DNA of 52,867 nucleotides from an uncultured Collinsella sp. (GTDB lineage Bacteria > Actinomycetota > Coriobacteriia > Coriobacteriales > Coriobacteriaceae): positions 1 through 52,867 of the forward strand of contig CAUFRO010000013.1 in the NCBI GenBank assembly GCA_959027945.1, read 5' to 3'. The translations under genes were made by a program, and so were the position numbers. The notes beneath the pieces were generated by a model. The model saw only the letters and a program-made list of their open reading frames with translations, searched no databases and was not told the origin of the DNA. Shown in pieces: positions 37,177 through 45,761 of this stretch. Each line of letters opens with the position of its first letter. The first letter of the stretch is position 1.

Positions 37177-39354
37177 TTAGGGGAGGAGCTTCATCGCGGC
37201 GTCGTGGGCGGCGTGCTCGTAAGCGTCGTCGAGGGGCTTGAGCGGCAGCAGGGCGGCGGCCTGTGCGTCGCCACGGCGCTCGAGGGCGTGGGCGATGAGC
37301 CAGTCAGCGAGCTCGGGGTTCTTGGGTAGTGCCGGTCCGTGTAGGTATGTGCCGATGACGCCCTTGTAGATGAGGCCCTCAAAGCCATCGTCGCCGTTGT
37401 TGCCGGTACCCGTGACGACGGACGTTCCGAGCGGCGTGGCCTCCGCATCGAGCAGGGTGCGGCCGCCGTGATTCTCAAATCCCACAAAGGGCTCGGATGC
37501 CAGGTCGGTCTTGACGGCGACGTTGCCGATCAGGCGGTCGGAGCCGCGCACGGTTTCGGCGGCAATGACGCCCAAGCCCTCAATGCGATCATCACCCATA
37601 TAGTACGAACGGCCGAGCAGCTGATAGCTGCCACAGATGGCAAGTAGTGTGCCGCCGTCCTCAACATAGGCCGCGACCTTGTCTTTTTGAGCGAGCAGCT
37701 CGTGTGCCACGGCCAACTGATCGCGGTCGGAGCCACCGCCCATCATGACGATGTCGGCGTCGGTGAGATCGAGCGACTCGCCCATACGGACTTCGTCCAC
37801 GCGCACGGGAATGCCACGCCAGGCGCAGCGGCGCTCGAGGGCAATGACGTTGCCGCCGTCGCCATAGAGGTTGAGCGCATCGGGGTACAGGTAGACAATG
37901 CGCAGGGGGCGCGAAAGCTCGACCGGCACAATGTCGGTGGGGACAGCGCTCCCATCGGCGCGTGTTACGGCGCAGGAGGCAACCGAGCTCGCAACGGTGC
38001 CCTTAAGCTCGTCGAGCTCCTTGACCAGCGGCGGGAAGGCCGTGTAGTTGGCGACGGCGTAGAAGGTGTCATTGGCGGCCTCGTCTGTCACGGCGCCGAT
38101 CGCCTGCTCGATATTCGAGATGATGGCGGCGTCGATGCCGGCGTACTTCAGGCGTACCTGCATATCGTGCGCGCGCGTACCTCCGACAAAGGCGACAAGC
38201 CCTGGGGTATCGGCGATGCGCTCGAAGTCGACGTCGTAGATCCATGAGACATCGTGGCCGTCGGCGTCGTTGTCGTTCAGGAAGAAGGCACAGAGCCTGC
38301 CGCCTGCCGTTTTAATGGACTGAATCTGGCGATCGAATCCCACGGGATTTTTGGCCAGATTTGCCTCGACGGTACGGCCATCGATTTCCCAGCGGCCCAT
38401 GCGTCCGCCGGCGGGGACGTAGGCATCGAGCGTGGGCTGCAGATGCGCCGCGTCCACGCCCAGCTCGTGGGCGGCGAAGAAGGCTGCGGCTACGTTGTAG
38501 ACCATATACAGGCCGTTGTAGCGTGTGGCGATGTGTGCGGCAGCCGCGTCGGGCGCAGATCCAAAGACCAGGTCAAAGCCGTAGCCGTCGCAGCCGAGCT
38601 CCACGCCCGTCACGCGACGGACAAGCCCAGGGCGGACCCAGCCGCACGAGGGGCAATGGTATGCGCCAAGCTGTCCGTACTGCACATAGTCGTACTCCAA
38701 CGGCGCGTTGCACTGTGAGCAAAAACGCGAGTCGCTAATGCGGTCGGATTCGGTGTCGGTGGCGCCGTCGATGCCAAAGGCGATGCTTGCATTGGGAACG
38801 CGCGCGGCGATTGCGGCACATAGCGGGTCGTCTGCGTTGTAGATGAGCGTCGTTGCCGGTGAAAGCTCCAGCGCGTGGGCGATGACGTCCTGGGTATGGT
38901 CGATCTCGCCGTAACGGTCCAGCTGGTCGCGGAACAGGTTGAGCAGCACAAAGTACGTCGGCTTGAGCTTGGGCAGGACGCGCACCGTGTAGAGCTCGTC
39001 GCACTCAAAAACGCCCACGCGCTTGCCGCTGCTGGTGTGCTTAAGGCCGCCGCGGGCCTCGAGCAGCGCGCCCACCACGCCCGGCTCCATATTGTTGCCG
39101 GCGCGGTTGCATACCACGGTGGCGCCGCTGGCGGCAACGGCGTCGGCGATGAGGTTGGAGGTGGTGGTCTTACCGTTGGTGCCGGTGATCACCACGCTGC
39201 GGTCGACAAGGCCCGCGAGGTCGCTCAGCAGCTCGGGGTTGATCTTCATGGCGATGCGGCCGGGGAGTACGCCGCCCTGGCGCTTAAGGACGGAGCGCAG
39301 CCCCCAGCGGGCGATATCGCTCGAGGTGCAGGCGAGAGATGAGCGGAAGTTCAT
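37177..39354 (-). CDS. MurT-GatD fusion, lipid II isoglutaminyl synthase
   Basis: 725 residues. MurT part (about 1-465): Mur-ligase P-loop G-T-N-G-K-T-T-T (58-65), zinc ribbon C-S-Q-C / C-P-S-C (C212, C215, C234, C237), K-N-P-V-G-F and D-V-S-W-I-Y-D-V-D, the catalytic Asp region. GatD part (about 480-725): class I glutaminase with A-I-C-G-S-Y-Q (nucleophile C574) and T-Y-L-H-G-P (H672). Together they amidate D-Glu of lipid II, needed for cross-linking. In staphylococci and streptococci these are two proteins, so the single chain is notable. AGGA sits eight bases before the ATG. Confidence 0.92.
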   Translation of the reverse strand: MNFRSSLACTSSDIARWGLRSVLKRQGGVLPGRIAMKINPELLSDLAGLVDRSVVITGTNGKTTTSNLIADAVAASGATVVCNRAGNNMEPGVVGALLEARGGLKHTSSGKRVGVFECDELYTVRVLPKLKPTYFVLLNLFRDQLDRYGEIDHTQDVIAHALELSPATTLIYNADDPLCAAIAARVPNASIAFGIDGATDTESDRISDSRFCSQCNAPLEYDYVQYGQLGAYHCPSCGWVRPGLVRRVTGVELGCDGYGFDLVFGSAPDAAAAHIATRYNGLYMVYNVAAAFFAAHELGVDAAHLQPTLDAYVPAGGRMGRWEIDGRTVEANLAKNPVGFDRQIQSIKTAGGRLCAFFLNDNDADGHDVSWIYDVDFERIADTPGLVAFVGGTRAHDMQVRLKYAGIDAAIISNIEQAIGAVTDEAANDTFYAVANYTAFPPLVKELDELKGTVASSVASCAVTRADGSAVPTDIVPVELSRPLRIVYLYPDALNLYGDGGNVIALERRCAWRGIPVRVDEVRMGESLDLTDADIVMMGGGSDRDQLAVAHELLAQKDKVAAYVEDGGTLLAICGSYQLLGRSYYMGDDRIEGLGVIAAETVRGSDRLIGNVAVKTDLASEPFVGFENHGGRTLLDAEATPLGTSVVTGTGNNGDDGFEGLIYKGVIGTYLHGPALPKNPELADWLIAHALERRGDAQAAALLPLKPLDDAYEHAAHDAAMKLLP

Positions 39355-39399
39355 GAAGCCGTTCCTAACATAGATGACATGGTCGTGGCGTTTGCGCCG

Positions 39400-40443
39400 T
39401 TAAAAGCCGTAACGGCGCGCAAATTCCTGGGCAAGCTGCGATACGTCTTCACAAGCGTTGGCCCAGGGGGCAAAGTCGGGAGTATCCGAGATAATGCCGT
39501 CGGCCTCCCAAACGGCCTGGTGCGAAAGATCCCACGGGTCGTGCGGCTCGGGTCGGCAGGGAAGATACGGCGTCTGGTACATGGGGTTCAGCAAGAAGAA
39601 CGCGCCGCCCTCGCAACGGTTAGCGAACTCACGCAGCGCGCGCGTCGCCGGGCGCATCTTGTTTGTTTTGAACAGCAGAATCGTGCGGGCGAGCAGGTAC
39701 CAAGGAGAGTTTTCGAGTGCGTCTGCCCCCATCTGTTCTTCGAGCTGATGTGCCAGGGCAAAAAAACCGTCCTGGTCTTCCAAGCGGGCGAGGGCAAGCA
39801 ACACGGTGCCGGCGGCCCGGGTGGGATAGCCTTCTGCCTTAAGGACGCGACGGGCATAGTTGGCGGCGGCGCGGTAACGAGCACTCGCCATGCACAGCTG
39901 CGAGATGGCCTCGAGCGTGTGAAGCCAGCCAATAAGCGCCGGCTCGCTCAGGGTAAGGTCTGCTGCGGTGACACCGTCGGCCAAAACATTATTGGCCCAG
40001 TAGTGCGGGGCCTCCATATCAAACCCGGGCACGCTCTGTTGCAGGTAGTCGGCCGTACTCGTCTCGAGCTTCATCAAGTCGCCCAGGCAGGCATCGACGG
40101 GCGTGTCCGCCAGGATGATGGCGAGCAACTGGGCGTCGAGGACATGCGCATCGACGCGGACGATCTTGAGCAGCTCATCGCGCATATCGTCGAACAGACG
40201 GTTGCGCGTCTGCTCAAACTCCTCGTCGCTGCCCATGTCTTCGATGCGACGAAGCTCGTCAAGCAAGTGACGATGAACGCCGGCATAGGACAGCAGCGCT
40301 TGGGCATGCTCGGTCTGCGCATACTTGTGAGGGTTTGCGCTGATGTCGTTATGGACAAGCTCGCGTGCTGCATCGGTGAGTTCGGGGTGCGACGCCAGAT
40401 AGGTGCGTTCCAGATAGGCGGGGATGTAGACGCTCGGATCCAT
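39400..40443 (-). CDS. Conserved helical-repeat protein
   Basis: 347 residues. Alternating helices with TPR-like pairs: A-R-Y-R-A-A-A-N-Y-A-R-R-V-L-K-A-E-G-Y, T-V-L-L-A-L-A-R-L-E-D-Q-D-G-F-F and W-Y-L-L-A-R-T-I-L-L-F-K-T-N-K-M. No signal peptide or membrane segment. It follows a related 358-residue gene with a TAATG overlap and is probably its partner. The function is unknown. Confidence 0.65.
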   Translation of the reverse strand: MDPSVYIPAYLERTYLASHPELTDAARELVHNDISANPHKYAQTEHAQALLSYAGVHRHLLDELRRIEDMGSDEEFEQTRNRLFDDMRDELLKIVRVDAHVLDAQLLAIILADTPVDACLGDLMKLETSTADYLQQSVPGFDMEAPHYWANNVLADGVTAADLTLSEPALIGWLHTLEAISQLCMASARYRAAANYARRVLKAEGYPTRAAGTVLLALARLEDQDGFFALAHQLEEQMGADALENSPWYLLARTILLFKTNKMRPATRALREFANRCEGGAFFLLNPMYQTPYLPCRPEPHDPWDLSHQAVWEADGIISDTPDFAPWANACEDVSQLAQEFARRYGF

Positions 40444-41519
40444 TAGAGGTCTCCTCCCTTAAACGGCAATCCCTGTTCGGCCGCGCGCAGGATTCGTTCG
40501 TCGATCTGGGAGCGCACGATGTCGTTGGTGGCGACCCAGGCGGCAAAGCTGGCGTTATCGGGCGCGCCTAGGCCCTCCTGCAGCACCGGCGTCGCCTCGG
40601 ACAGGGCAAGGACAAGCTCATCGGTGGAGCCCGGACCTACGTTGACGCGAGCATAGACGCCATCGGGAAACTCGGTTTGGAAGTAGAGTGCTTCGGCCGC
40701 GTGCGGGCATGAGCGCACCAGGATGCGCAGGTAGTGCTCGGCGCCCTCGTAATCCAGCTCGCGCCAGGCTGCGCTCATCAGTGCGATGAGCGTCCACGGG
40801 TCCAGGTCGCGCTCCGCATCTTTGGGACGGCGGCGCAGCGGCGCGTTGGCAAGATAGGGCACGGAGTGGGCGGAGCGAAAACGCTTGAGCTCCTCGGCAG
40901 GGTATTCGAGCTTTGCCATGGCAAGCATCGCGGTATGGCGGACGCCGGCGGGGTCGTTGGGCGCAAAGTCCAGGCTGCGATTCGCGGCATCCAGCGACAT
41001 GCGGTAGCGGCCGCTAATGAGCGCGCGCGATGCCAAGGCGGCAAGCCAGCGCAGGTAGGGACGGCGGGTCAGGTCGTCTGCGGCCTCACGCTCGTAGGGG
41101 TCCTGTGCCGAGGCGATCTTGAGCGCCAGGTCGTGCTCCACCTCGTCGCACTTGGACACCAGATACTGCACGTATTCCTCGTTGGATTCGGCAGTGAGCG
41201 CCGTCAGCATGCGCTGGGCATCCCAGTTGGCCGGATCGAGCGCGGCTGCCTCACGGAGCATGTTCTCGGCTGCGGCTTCTTCTTGCTCTGCCTGGGCGTC
41301 GTCGGGGATAAAGGGGATGCGGTAGTCGACAGCCTCGACGACCTTGGCAATCAGATGCCCAGCTCGGTCGCGGTCGTGCACGATGAGCGGCGCGGGGTTA
41401 CGGGTGAATTGTTCCATCAGACGCTCTACGGCGGCACCGTCGGTGAGCGGGATATTGTCGCGGCGCAGGGCCTCAAGAACGAGGCGATGGCAATCCTCTT
41501 GAATGGGATCGAATGCCAT
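40443..41519 (-). CDS. Conserved helical-repeat protein, paired with the next gene
   Basis: 358 residues from ATG 41,517-41,519 with AGGAGG five bases upstream. TPR-like helices: A-A-A-L-D-P-A-N-W-D-A-Q-R-M-L-T-A-L-T, S-L-D-A-A-N-R-S-L-D-F-A-P-N-D-P-A-G-V-R, and Y-E-G-A-E-H-Y-L-R-I-L-V-R-S-C-P-H. These are the classical residue patterns of TPRs (ST7-like). The gene's stop overlaps the next start. It probably works as a scaffold; the role is unknown. Confidence 0.68.
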   Translation of the reverse strand: MAFDPIQEDCHRLVLEALRRDNIPLTDGAAVERLMEQFTRNPAPLIVHDRDRAGHLIAKVVEAVDYRIPFIPDDAQAEQEEAAAENMLREAAALDPANWDAQRMLTALTAESNEEYVQYLVSKCDEVEHDLALKIASAQDPYEREAADDLTRRPYLRWLAALASRALISGRYRMSLDAANRSLDFAPNDPAGVRHTAMLAMAKLEYPAEELKRFRSAHSVPYLANAPLRRRPKDAERDLDPWTLIALMSAAWRELDYEGAEHYLRILVRSCPHAAEALYFQTEFPDGVYARVNVGPGSTDELVLALSEATPVLQEGLGAPDNASFAAWVATNDIVRSQIDERILRAAEQGLPFKGGDL

Positions 41520-42019
41520 GGGGCCTCCTTTGCTGCGGTTAGGGTTCAAATGTCTCTATATAAGGTTCTAGTTTACCCGCATGTGGCACACCAGGGGTGC
41601 CGCACTTGGACATGCACCTTTGCACCACGAAGACGGATGTCGCACAAATGTCGGCACCTTGGACGACCGAGTGGTATCACGGTGCCGCAAACGGTCGATT
41701 TTTGGCGGCGAACGGGGCGCATTTTGGAGGGGTACCGTCCTGCCCGGGATATGTAGTCAACCTTGATAAAACGTTTGCCCAGCTTGGGAGTATGAGTGCC
41801 CCACAAGGGTCTTCAGGGATAGAAAAAACGTTTCATCATTGTCAACTTTAGGTGAATAACTGACCAACCAGAACGGTAAAATAATGTTTGTCTGAGCGTC
41901 GAGACGTTAAGACATCGCGCATTGTCATCGCCGGCAACGCGCAAAACGGTCCTAACGGAGCCAATCGGGTGCTCCGTTATATACGCAAGTCTAAGAGGGG
42001 CTTGTTTAGGAGGCACAGT
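41520..42019. other. 500-bp intergenic region before the alcohol dehydrogenase
   Basis: No gene supported. Contains two AAACGTTT palindromes (41,769-41,776 and 41,826-41,833), each in an A-rich context (ATAAAACGTTT, AAAAAACGTTT). They lie 57 bp apart upstream of the dehydrogenase and could be regulator sites. A TAAAAT at 41,877-41,882 is a possible -10 box without a good -35. The long leader ends with TTTAGGAGG before the ATG. Confidence 0.4.
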
Positions 42020-43243
42020 ATGGGACGTTTTACCAATCCTCGCGATCTGTACTTTGGTGAGGGCGCTCGCCACGAGGTGAAGAACCTCAAGGGCAAGAAG
42101 GCCATCATCGTTTCTGGCGGCAGCTCTATGCGCCGCGGCGGGTTCCTGCAGGACGTTGAGGCCGACCTTAAGGAAGGCGGTTTCGAGGTCAAGCTGTTCG
42201 AGGGCGTCGAGTCCGACCCGTCCATCGAGACGGTCATGAAGGGCGCCGAGGCCATGCGCGAGTTCGAGCCCGACTGGATTATCGCCATCGGCGGCGGCTC
42301 GCCCATCGATGCCGCTAAGGCCATGTGGGTCTTCTACGAGTATCCCGAGGAGTCCTTCGATAACATCATCCAGCCGTTCAGCTTCCCCGAGCTGCGTCAG
42401 AAGGCTCATTTCTGCGCCATCTCCTCTACCTCCGGCACCGCTACCGAGGTCACTGCCTTCTCCGTCATCACCGACTACGCCAAGGGCATCAAGTACCCGC
42501 TGGCCGACTTCAACATCACCCCTGATGTCGCCATCGTCGACCCCGAGCTCACCTACACCATGCCCGCCAAGCTGTGCGCTCACACCGGCATGGACGCTCT
42601 GACCCACTGCATGGAGGCCTACGTTTCCACCTGCGCCTCTATGTTCACCGACGCCAACGCTCTGCACGGCATCCGCGAGATCGTCGAGTGGCTGCCCAAG
42701 TCCTATGCTGGCGACCATGAGGCCCGTCAGCACATGCACGAGGCTCAGTGCATCGCCGGTATCGCCTTCTCCTCGGGCCTGCTCGGCATCGTTCACTCCA
42801 TGGCTCACAAGACCGGTGCTGCCTTTGAGAACGGCCACATCATCCACGGTGCTGCTAACGCCATGTACCTGGGCAAGGTCATCCAGTGGAACTCCAAGGA
42901 CCCGCGCGCTGCTGAGCGTTACGCTTACGTGGCCAAGGAGATCCTGCACCTTCCCGGCGAGACCAACGAGGAGCTCATCGCTGCGCTCGTCCAGAAGATT
43001 CGCGACCTCAACGACCAGCTCAACATTCCGCAGTCCATCAAGGATTACGCGAATGGTGGCGTGAAGGTCGACGCCGAGAACCCGCAGATGGTTTCCGAGG
43101 AGGAGTTCCTCGCCAAGCTGCCCGAGATCGCCGCGAACGCCGAGCAGGACGCCTGCACGCCCGAGAACCCGCGTGAGACCAAGGCTGCCGACTTCGAGAA
43201 GATCCTCAAGGCCTGCTACTACGACACCGACATCGATTTCTAA
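42020..43243 (+). CDS. Iron-containing alcohol dehydrogenase
   Basis: 407 residues from ATG 42,020, seven bases after AGGAGG; the longer upstream frame is not used. NAD-binding A-I-G-G-G-S-P-I-D-A-A-K-A-M (about 90-104) and metal-site motifs H-T-G-M-D-A-L-T-H-C-M-E (with the Asp and His region) and G-I-V-H-S-M-A-H-K-T-G...H-G-A-A-N are diagnostic of the Fe-ADH family (butanol dehydrogenase-like). It reduces aldehydes to alcohols in fermentation. Its own terminator follows, so it is probably monocistronic. Confidence 0.92.
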   Translation: MGRFTNPRDLYFGEGARHEVKNLKGKKAIIVSGGSSMRRGGFLQDVEADLKEGGFEVKLFEGVESDPSIETVMKGAEAMREFEPDWIIAIGGGSPIDAAKAMWVFYEYPEESFDNIIQPFSFPELRQKAHFCAISSTSGTATEVTAFSVITDYAKGIKYPLADFNITPDVAIVDPELTYTMPAKLCAHTGMDALTHCMEAYVSTCASMFTDANALHGIREIVEWLPKSYAGDHEARQHMHEAQCIAGIAFSSGLLGIVHSMAHKTGAAFENGHIIHGAANAMYLGKVIQWNSKDPRAAERYAYVAKEILHLPGETNEELIAALVQKIRDLNDQLNIPQSIKDYANGGVKVDAENPQMVSEEEFLAKLPEIAANAEQDACTPENPRETKAADFEKILKACYYDTDIDF

Positions 43244-43263
43244 TCGACTCTTGTTATCGTAAC

Positions 43264-43305
43264 GAGGGGCTCCGCACGTATCCGTACGGAGCCCCTTTCT
43301 TTTTA
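43264..43305 (+). terminator. Terminator after the alcohol dehydrogenase
   Basis: Stem GGGGCTCCG / CGGAGCCCC (9 bp) with a central CACGTATCCGTA loop, then TTTCTTTTTAATT. It begins about 20 bases after the stop codon. Confidence 0.88.
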
Positions 43306-43327
43306 ATTATTAGAGAATGGGATAAAA

Positions 43328-44428
43328 ATGGCTGCAATCTTCAATAGCCCCAGCAAGTACATCCAGGGCCCGGACGAGCTCGCCAAGCTCGGCTCTTACG
43401 TTGAGCCGCTCGGCGCTAAGACCCTCGTCATCGTGACGCCTTCGGGCAAGAAGCGCGTCGGCGCCAAGATCGAGGGCGGCTTTGCCGAGGCTAAGGCCGA
43501 GCTGCTGTTTGAGGACTTTAACGGCGAGTGCTCCAAGGGCGAGGTCGATCGCCTGGTTGCGCTCGCTCGCGACAACGGTTGCGACATCATCGTCGGCGTC
43601 GGTGGCGGCAAGATCCTCGACACCGCGAAGGCCGTCGCCTATTACCTGGAGTCTCCGGTTATCATTTGCCCCACCATCGCTTCGACCGATGCACCGTGCT
43701 CGGCACTTTCGGTGCTCTACACCGACGACGGCCAGTTCGACAAGTACCTCTTCCTTAAGGCAAACCCCAATATCGTCCTTATGGATACGACGGTTATCGC
43801 GGCGAGCCCGGTGCGCCTGACGGTTTCCGGTATGGGCGATGCGCTCGCAACCTATTTCGAGGCTCAGGCAACGCACGATGCCGACGGCGGCACCTGCGCC
43901 GGCGGCAAGGGCGGAATGGCCGGCCTGGCGCTCGCCAAGCTCTGCTATGAGACGCTCATGGCCGATGGCGTCAAGGCCAAGGTTGCGCTGGAGAAGGGTG
44001 CGCTCACGCCTGCCGTCGAGCACATCATCGAGGCCAATACGCTGCTCTCCGGCATTGGCTTTGAGAGCTCGGGCCTTGCTGCTGCTCATGCCATCCACAA
44101 TGGTCTGACGATGCTGTCCGAGTGCCACAGCATGTATCACGGCGAGAAGGTCGCCTTCGGCACCATCGTCCAGCTGGTACTCGAAGATGCCCCGACCGAG
44201 AAGCTCGAGGAAGTCTTGGGCTTCTGCATTGAGCTGGGTCTGCCCGTTACGCTCAAGGAACTGGGCGTTGCCGAGGTTACGCGCGAGAAGGCCATGATTG
44301 TTGCCGAGGCCGCGTGCGCGCCCGAGGACACCATGTGCAACATGCCGTTTGAGGTGACGCCCGAGATGGTCGCAAACGCCATCCTGGGTGCCGACGCACT
44401 GGGCCACTACTATCTCATGGATGAGTAA
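43328..44428 (+). CDS. gldA: Glycerol dehydrogenase-like protein (GldA family), first copy
   Basis: 366 residues. Motifs: V-G-V-G-G-G-K-I-L-D-T-A-K-A-V-A (NAD), P-T-I-A-S-T-D-A-P-C-S-A-L-S-V (substrate/cofactor), M-G-D-A-L-A-T-Y-F-E-A (metal Asp), A-A-H-A-I-H-N-G (His) and Y-H-G-E-K-V-A-F-G (His). All zinc ligands are present. It oxidises glycerol or a related polyol with NAD. The ribosome site before the ATG is weak. It is separated from both neighbours by terminators. Confidence 0.9.
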   Translation: MAAIFNSPSKYIQGPDELAKLGSYVEPLGAKTLVIVTPSGKKRVGAKIEGGFAEAKAELLFEDFNGECSKGEVDRLVALARDNGCDIIVGVGGGKILDTAKAVAYYLESPVIICPTIASTDAPCSALSVLYTDDGQFDKYLFLKANPNIVLMDTTVIAASPVRLTVSGMGDALATYFEAQATHDADGGTCAGGKGGMAGLALAKLCYETLMADGVKAKVALEKGALTPAVEHIIEANTLLSGIGFESSGLAAAHAIHNGLTMLSECHSMYHGEKVAFGTIVQLVLEDAPTEKLEEVLGFCIELGLPVTLKELGVAEVTREKAMIVAEAACAPEDTMCNMPFEVTPEMVANAILGADALGHYYLMDE

Positions 44429-44442
44429 ATCAAGCTAAGGAA

Positions 44443-44478
44443 GGGGCAAAGCCGGCAGATGGCTTTGCCCCTTATTTG
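44443..44478 (+). terminator. Terminator after the first gldA
   Basis: Perfect 11-bp stem GGGGCAAAGCC / GGCTTTGCCCC with a seven-base loop, then TTATTTGCT. It lies 15 bases after the stop codon. Confidence 0.85.
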
Positions 44479-44481
44479 CTA

Positions 44482-44512
44482 TGGTGCAAAGGGGTCAGGT
44501 TGCTTTGCACCA
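44482..44512. repeat. Intergenic hairpin repeat element
   Basis: Ten-bp inverted repeat TGGTGCAAAG / CTTTGCACCA with an 11-base loop GGGTCAGGTTG. It lies between a terminator and the second gldA gene. It has the same style as the CCACCACAAAGG hairpin at 37,137-37,169 (purine-rich arm, internal GGGGTCAGG or GGGGACAGG). No coding or promoter role is evident. Confidence 0.6.
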
Positions 44513-44542
44513 ATCGTTGCTTGATGAAGGGCGGATTCTCGT

Positions 44543-45610
44543 ATGGCGCTTCCCATGGTTTATGGCGGTCCGGGCCGTTATGTCCAAGGGCCGGGCGAGC
44601 TCTCGCGTCAAGGCAGATATCTGTCATGGCTGGGATGCTCCGCCTATGTCCTGTTTGACCAAGGTACCGAGAATCGACTGTGCAAACAGATCAACGATGG
44701 ATTTCTGGACGACGATCTGAGCGAGCCGTTCTTTAAGATTTATGACGGTCCGTGTACGGAAGAGGCCGTTGTAAAAATGGCCAAGGAAGCCCAGGCCGAG
44801 TATTGTGACATGGTGGTGGGTATTGGCGGCGGCAAGATGCTCGATATCGCCAAGGCCGTTGCGTTTTATGCCGAGCTGCCGTTGTGCGTATGCCCCACGG
44901 CGGCTTCGATGGACGGTCCGTGCAGTGCGATTTCGGTGCTGTATCACGAGGATGGGTCGTTCGACCGCTATCTGATGCTCGAGAAGAATCCAGACCTGGT
45001 CGTGGTCGATACCAACGTGGTCGCGGCGGCCCCACTGCGTATGACGGTTGCTGGTATGGGCGATGCGCTGGCAACGTACTTCGAGGCGCGTTCGTGCGCC
45101 GCGGCGCGGGGCACCAACGAGCACGGTGGCGCGCCAGGGCACTTGGCTCTGGTTGCGGCTCGCGCCTGCTATGACACGCTCATGGAGTGCGGCGTCGCTG
45201 CCAAGCGCGATCTCAAAAAGGGCCGTACATCGCCGGCAGTTGAGCGTCTGATCGAGTGCAATATTCTGCTCTCGGGTGTTGGCTTTGAGAGCGGTGGTTT
45301 GGCGCTGGCGCATGCCATCGCCAACGGCCTGACGATTTTGCCCGAGTGCAAGGCCATGCATGGTGAAGCCGTAGCATTTGGCCTAGTGGTGCAGCTGCGC
45401 CTGGAGCGTGCGCCCGAGCTTGATCAGGTGCTTGAGTTTTGCCGGCGCGTTGGTCTGCCGACGACGCTCGAGGGACTGGGCCTTGGCGAGATTTCCGATG
45501 CCGACCTGCAGGGTGTTGCAAATGCGGTCTTTAGAAACGAGCGTAATATGGCCAACGAGCAGGTCAAGGTGACCGAACAAAAGCTCGTGCAACTCATGTG
45601 CGAGGCATAG
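44543..45610 (+). CDS. Glycerol dehydrogenase-like protein (GldA family), second copy
   Basis: 355 residues. V-G-I-G-G-G-K-M-L-D-I-A-K-A-V-A, P-T-A-A-S-M-D-G-P-C-S-A, M-G-D-A-L-A-T-Y-F-E-A-R, L-A-H-A-I-A-N-G-L-T and M-H-G-E-A-V-A-F-G keep the NAD site and metal ligands. It is diverged from the first copy, with a different N-terminus (Y-G-G-P-G-R-Y-V-Q-G-P-G-E-L). The ATG has only GAAGGG 11 bases upstream, so translation may be weak. It may use another alcohol. Confidence 0.85.
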   Translation: MALPMVYGGPGRYVQGPGELSRQGRYLSWLGCSAYVLFDQGTENRLCKQINDGFLDDDLSEPFFKIYDGPCTEEAVVKMAKEAQAEYCDMVVGIGGGKMLDIAKAVAFYAELPLCVCPTAASMDGPCSAISVLYHEDGSFDRYLMLEKNPDLVVVDTNVVAAAPLRMTVAGMGDALATYFEARSCAAARGTNEHGGAPGHLALVAARACYDTLMECGVAAKRDLKKGRTSPAVERLIECNILLSGVGFESGGLALAHAIANGLTILPECKAMHGEAVAFGLVVQLRLERAPELDQVLEFCRRVGLPTTLEGLGLGEISDADLQGVANAVFRNERNMANEQVKVTEQKLVQLMCEA

Positions 45611-45761
45611 CTTGGCGCTCGATCGACCTTGTGCGATCGAGGCGGCGATAGGCCATGGGCTATTTGCCGCAAAGATGCTCCGCGTGTAATTTGCCCGAGG
45701 CGTGGGCCGATAGCGTATCATTATCTCTTGCTTGTTTGCACTGCTCAGGGAGGGGCCGCGC

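Noticed and set aside
41813..42949. 378-residue leftward frame opposite the alcohol dehydrogenase
   Set aside because: Shadow of the dehydrogenase; Gly/Leu/Val-rich low-complexity composition.
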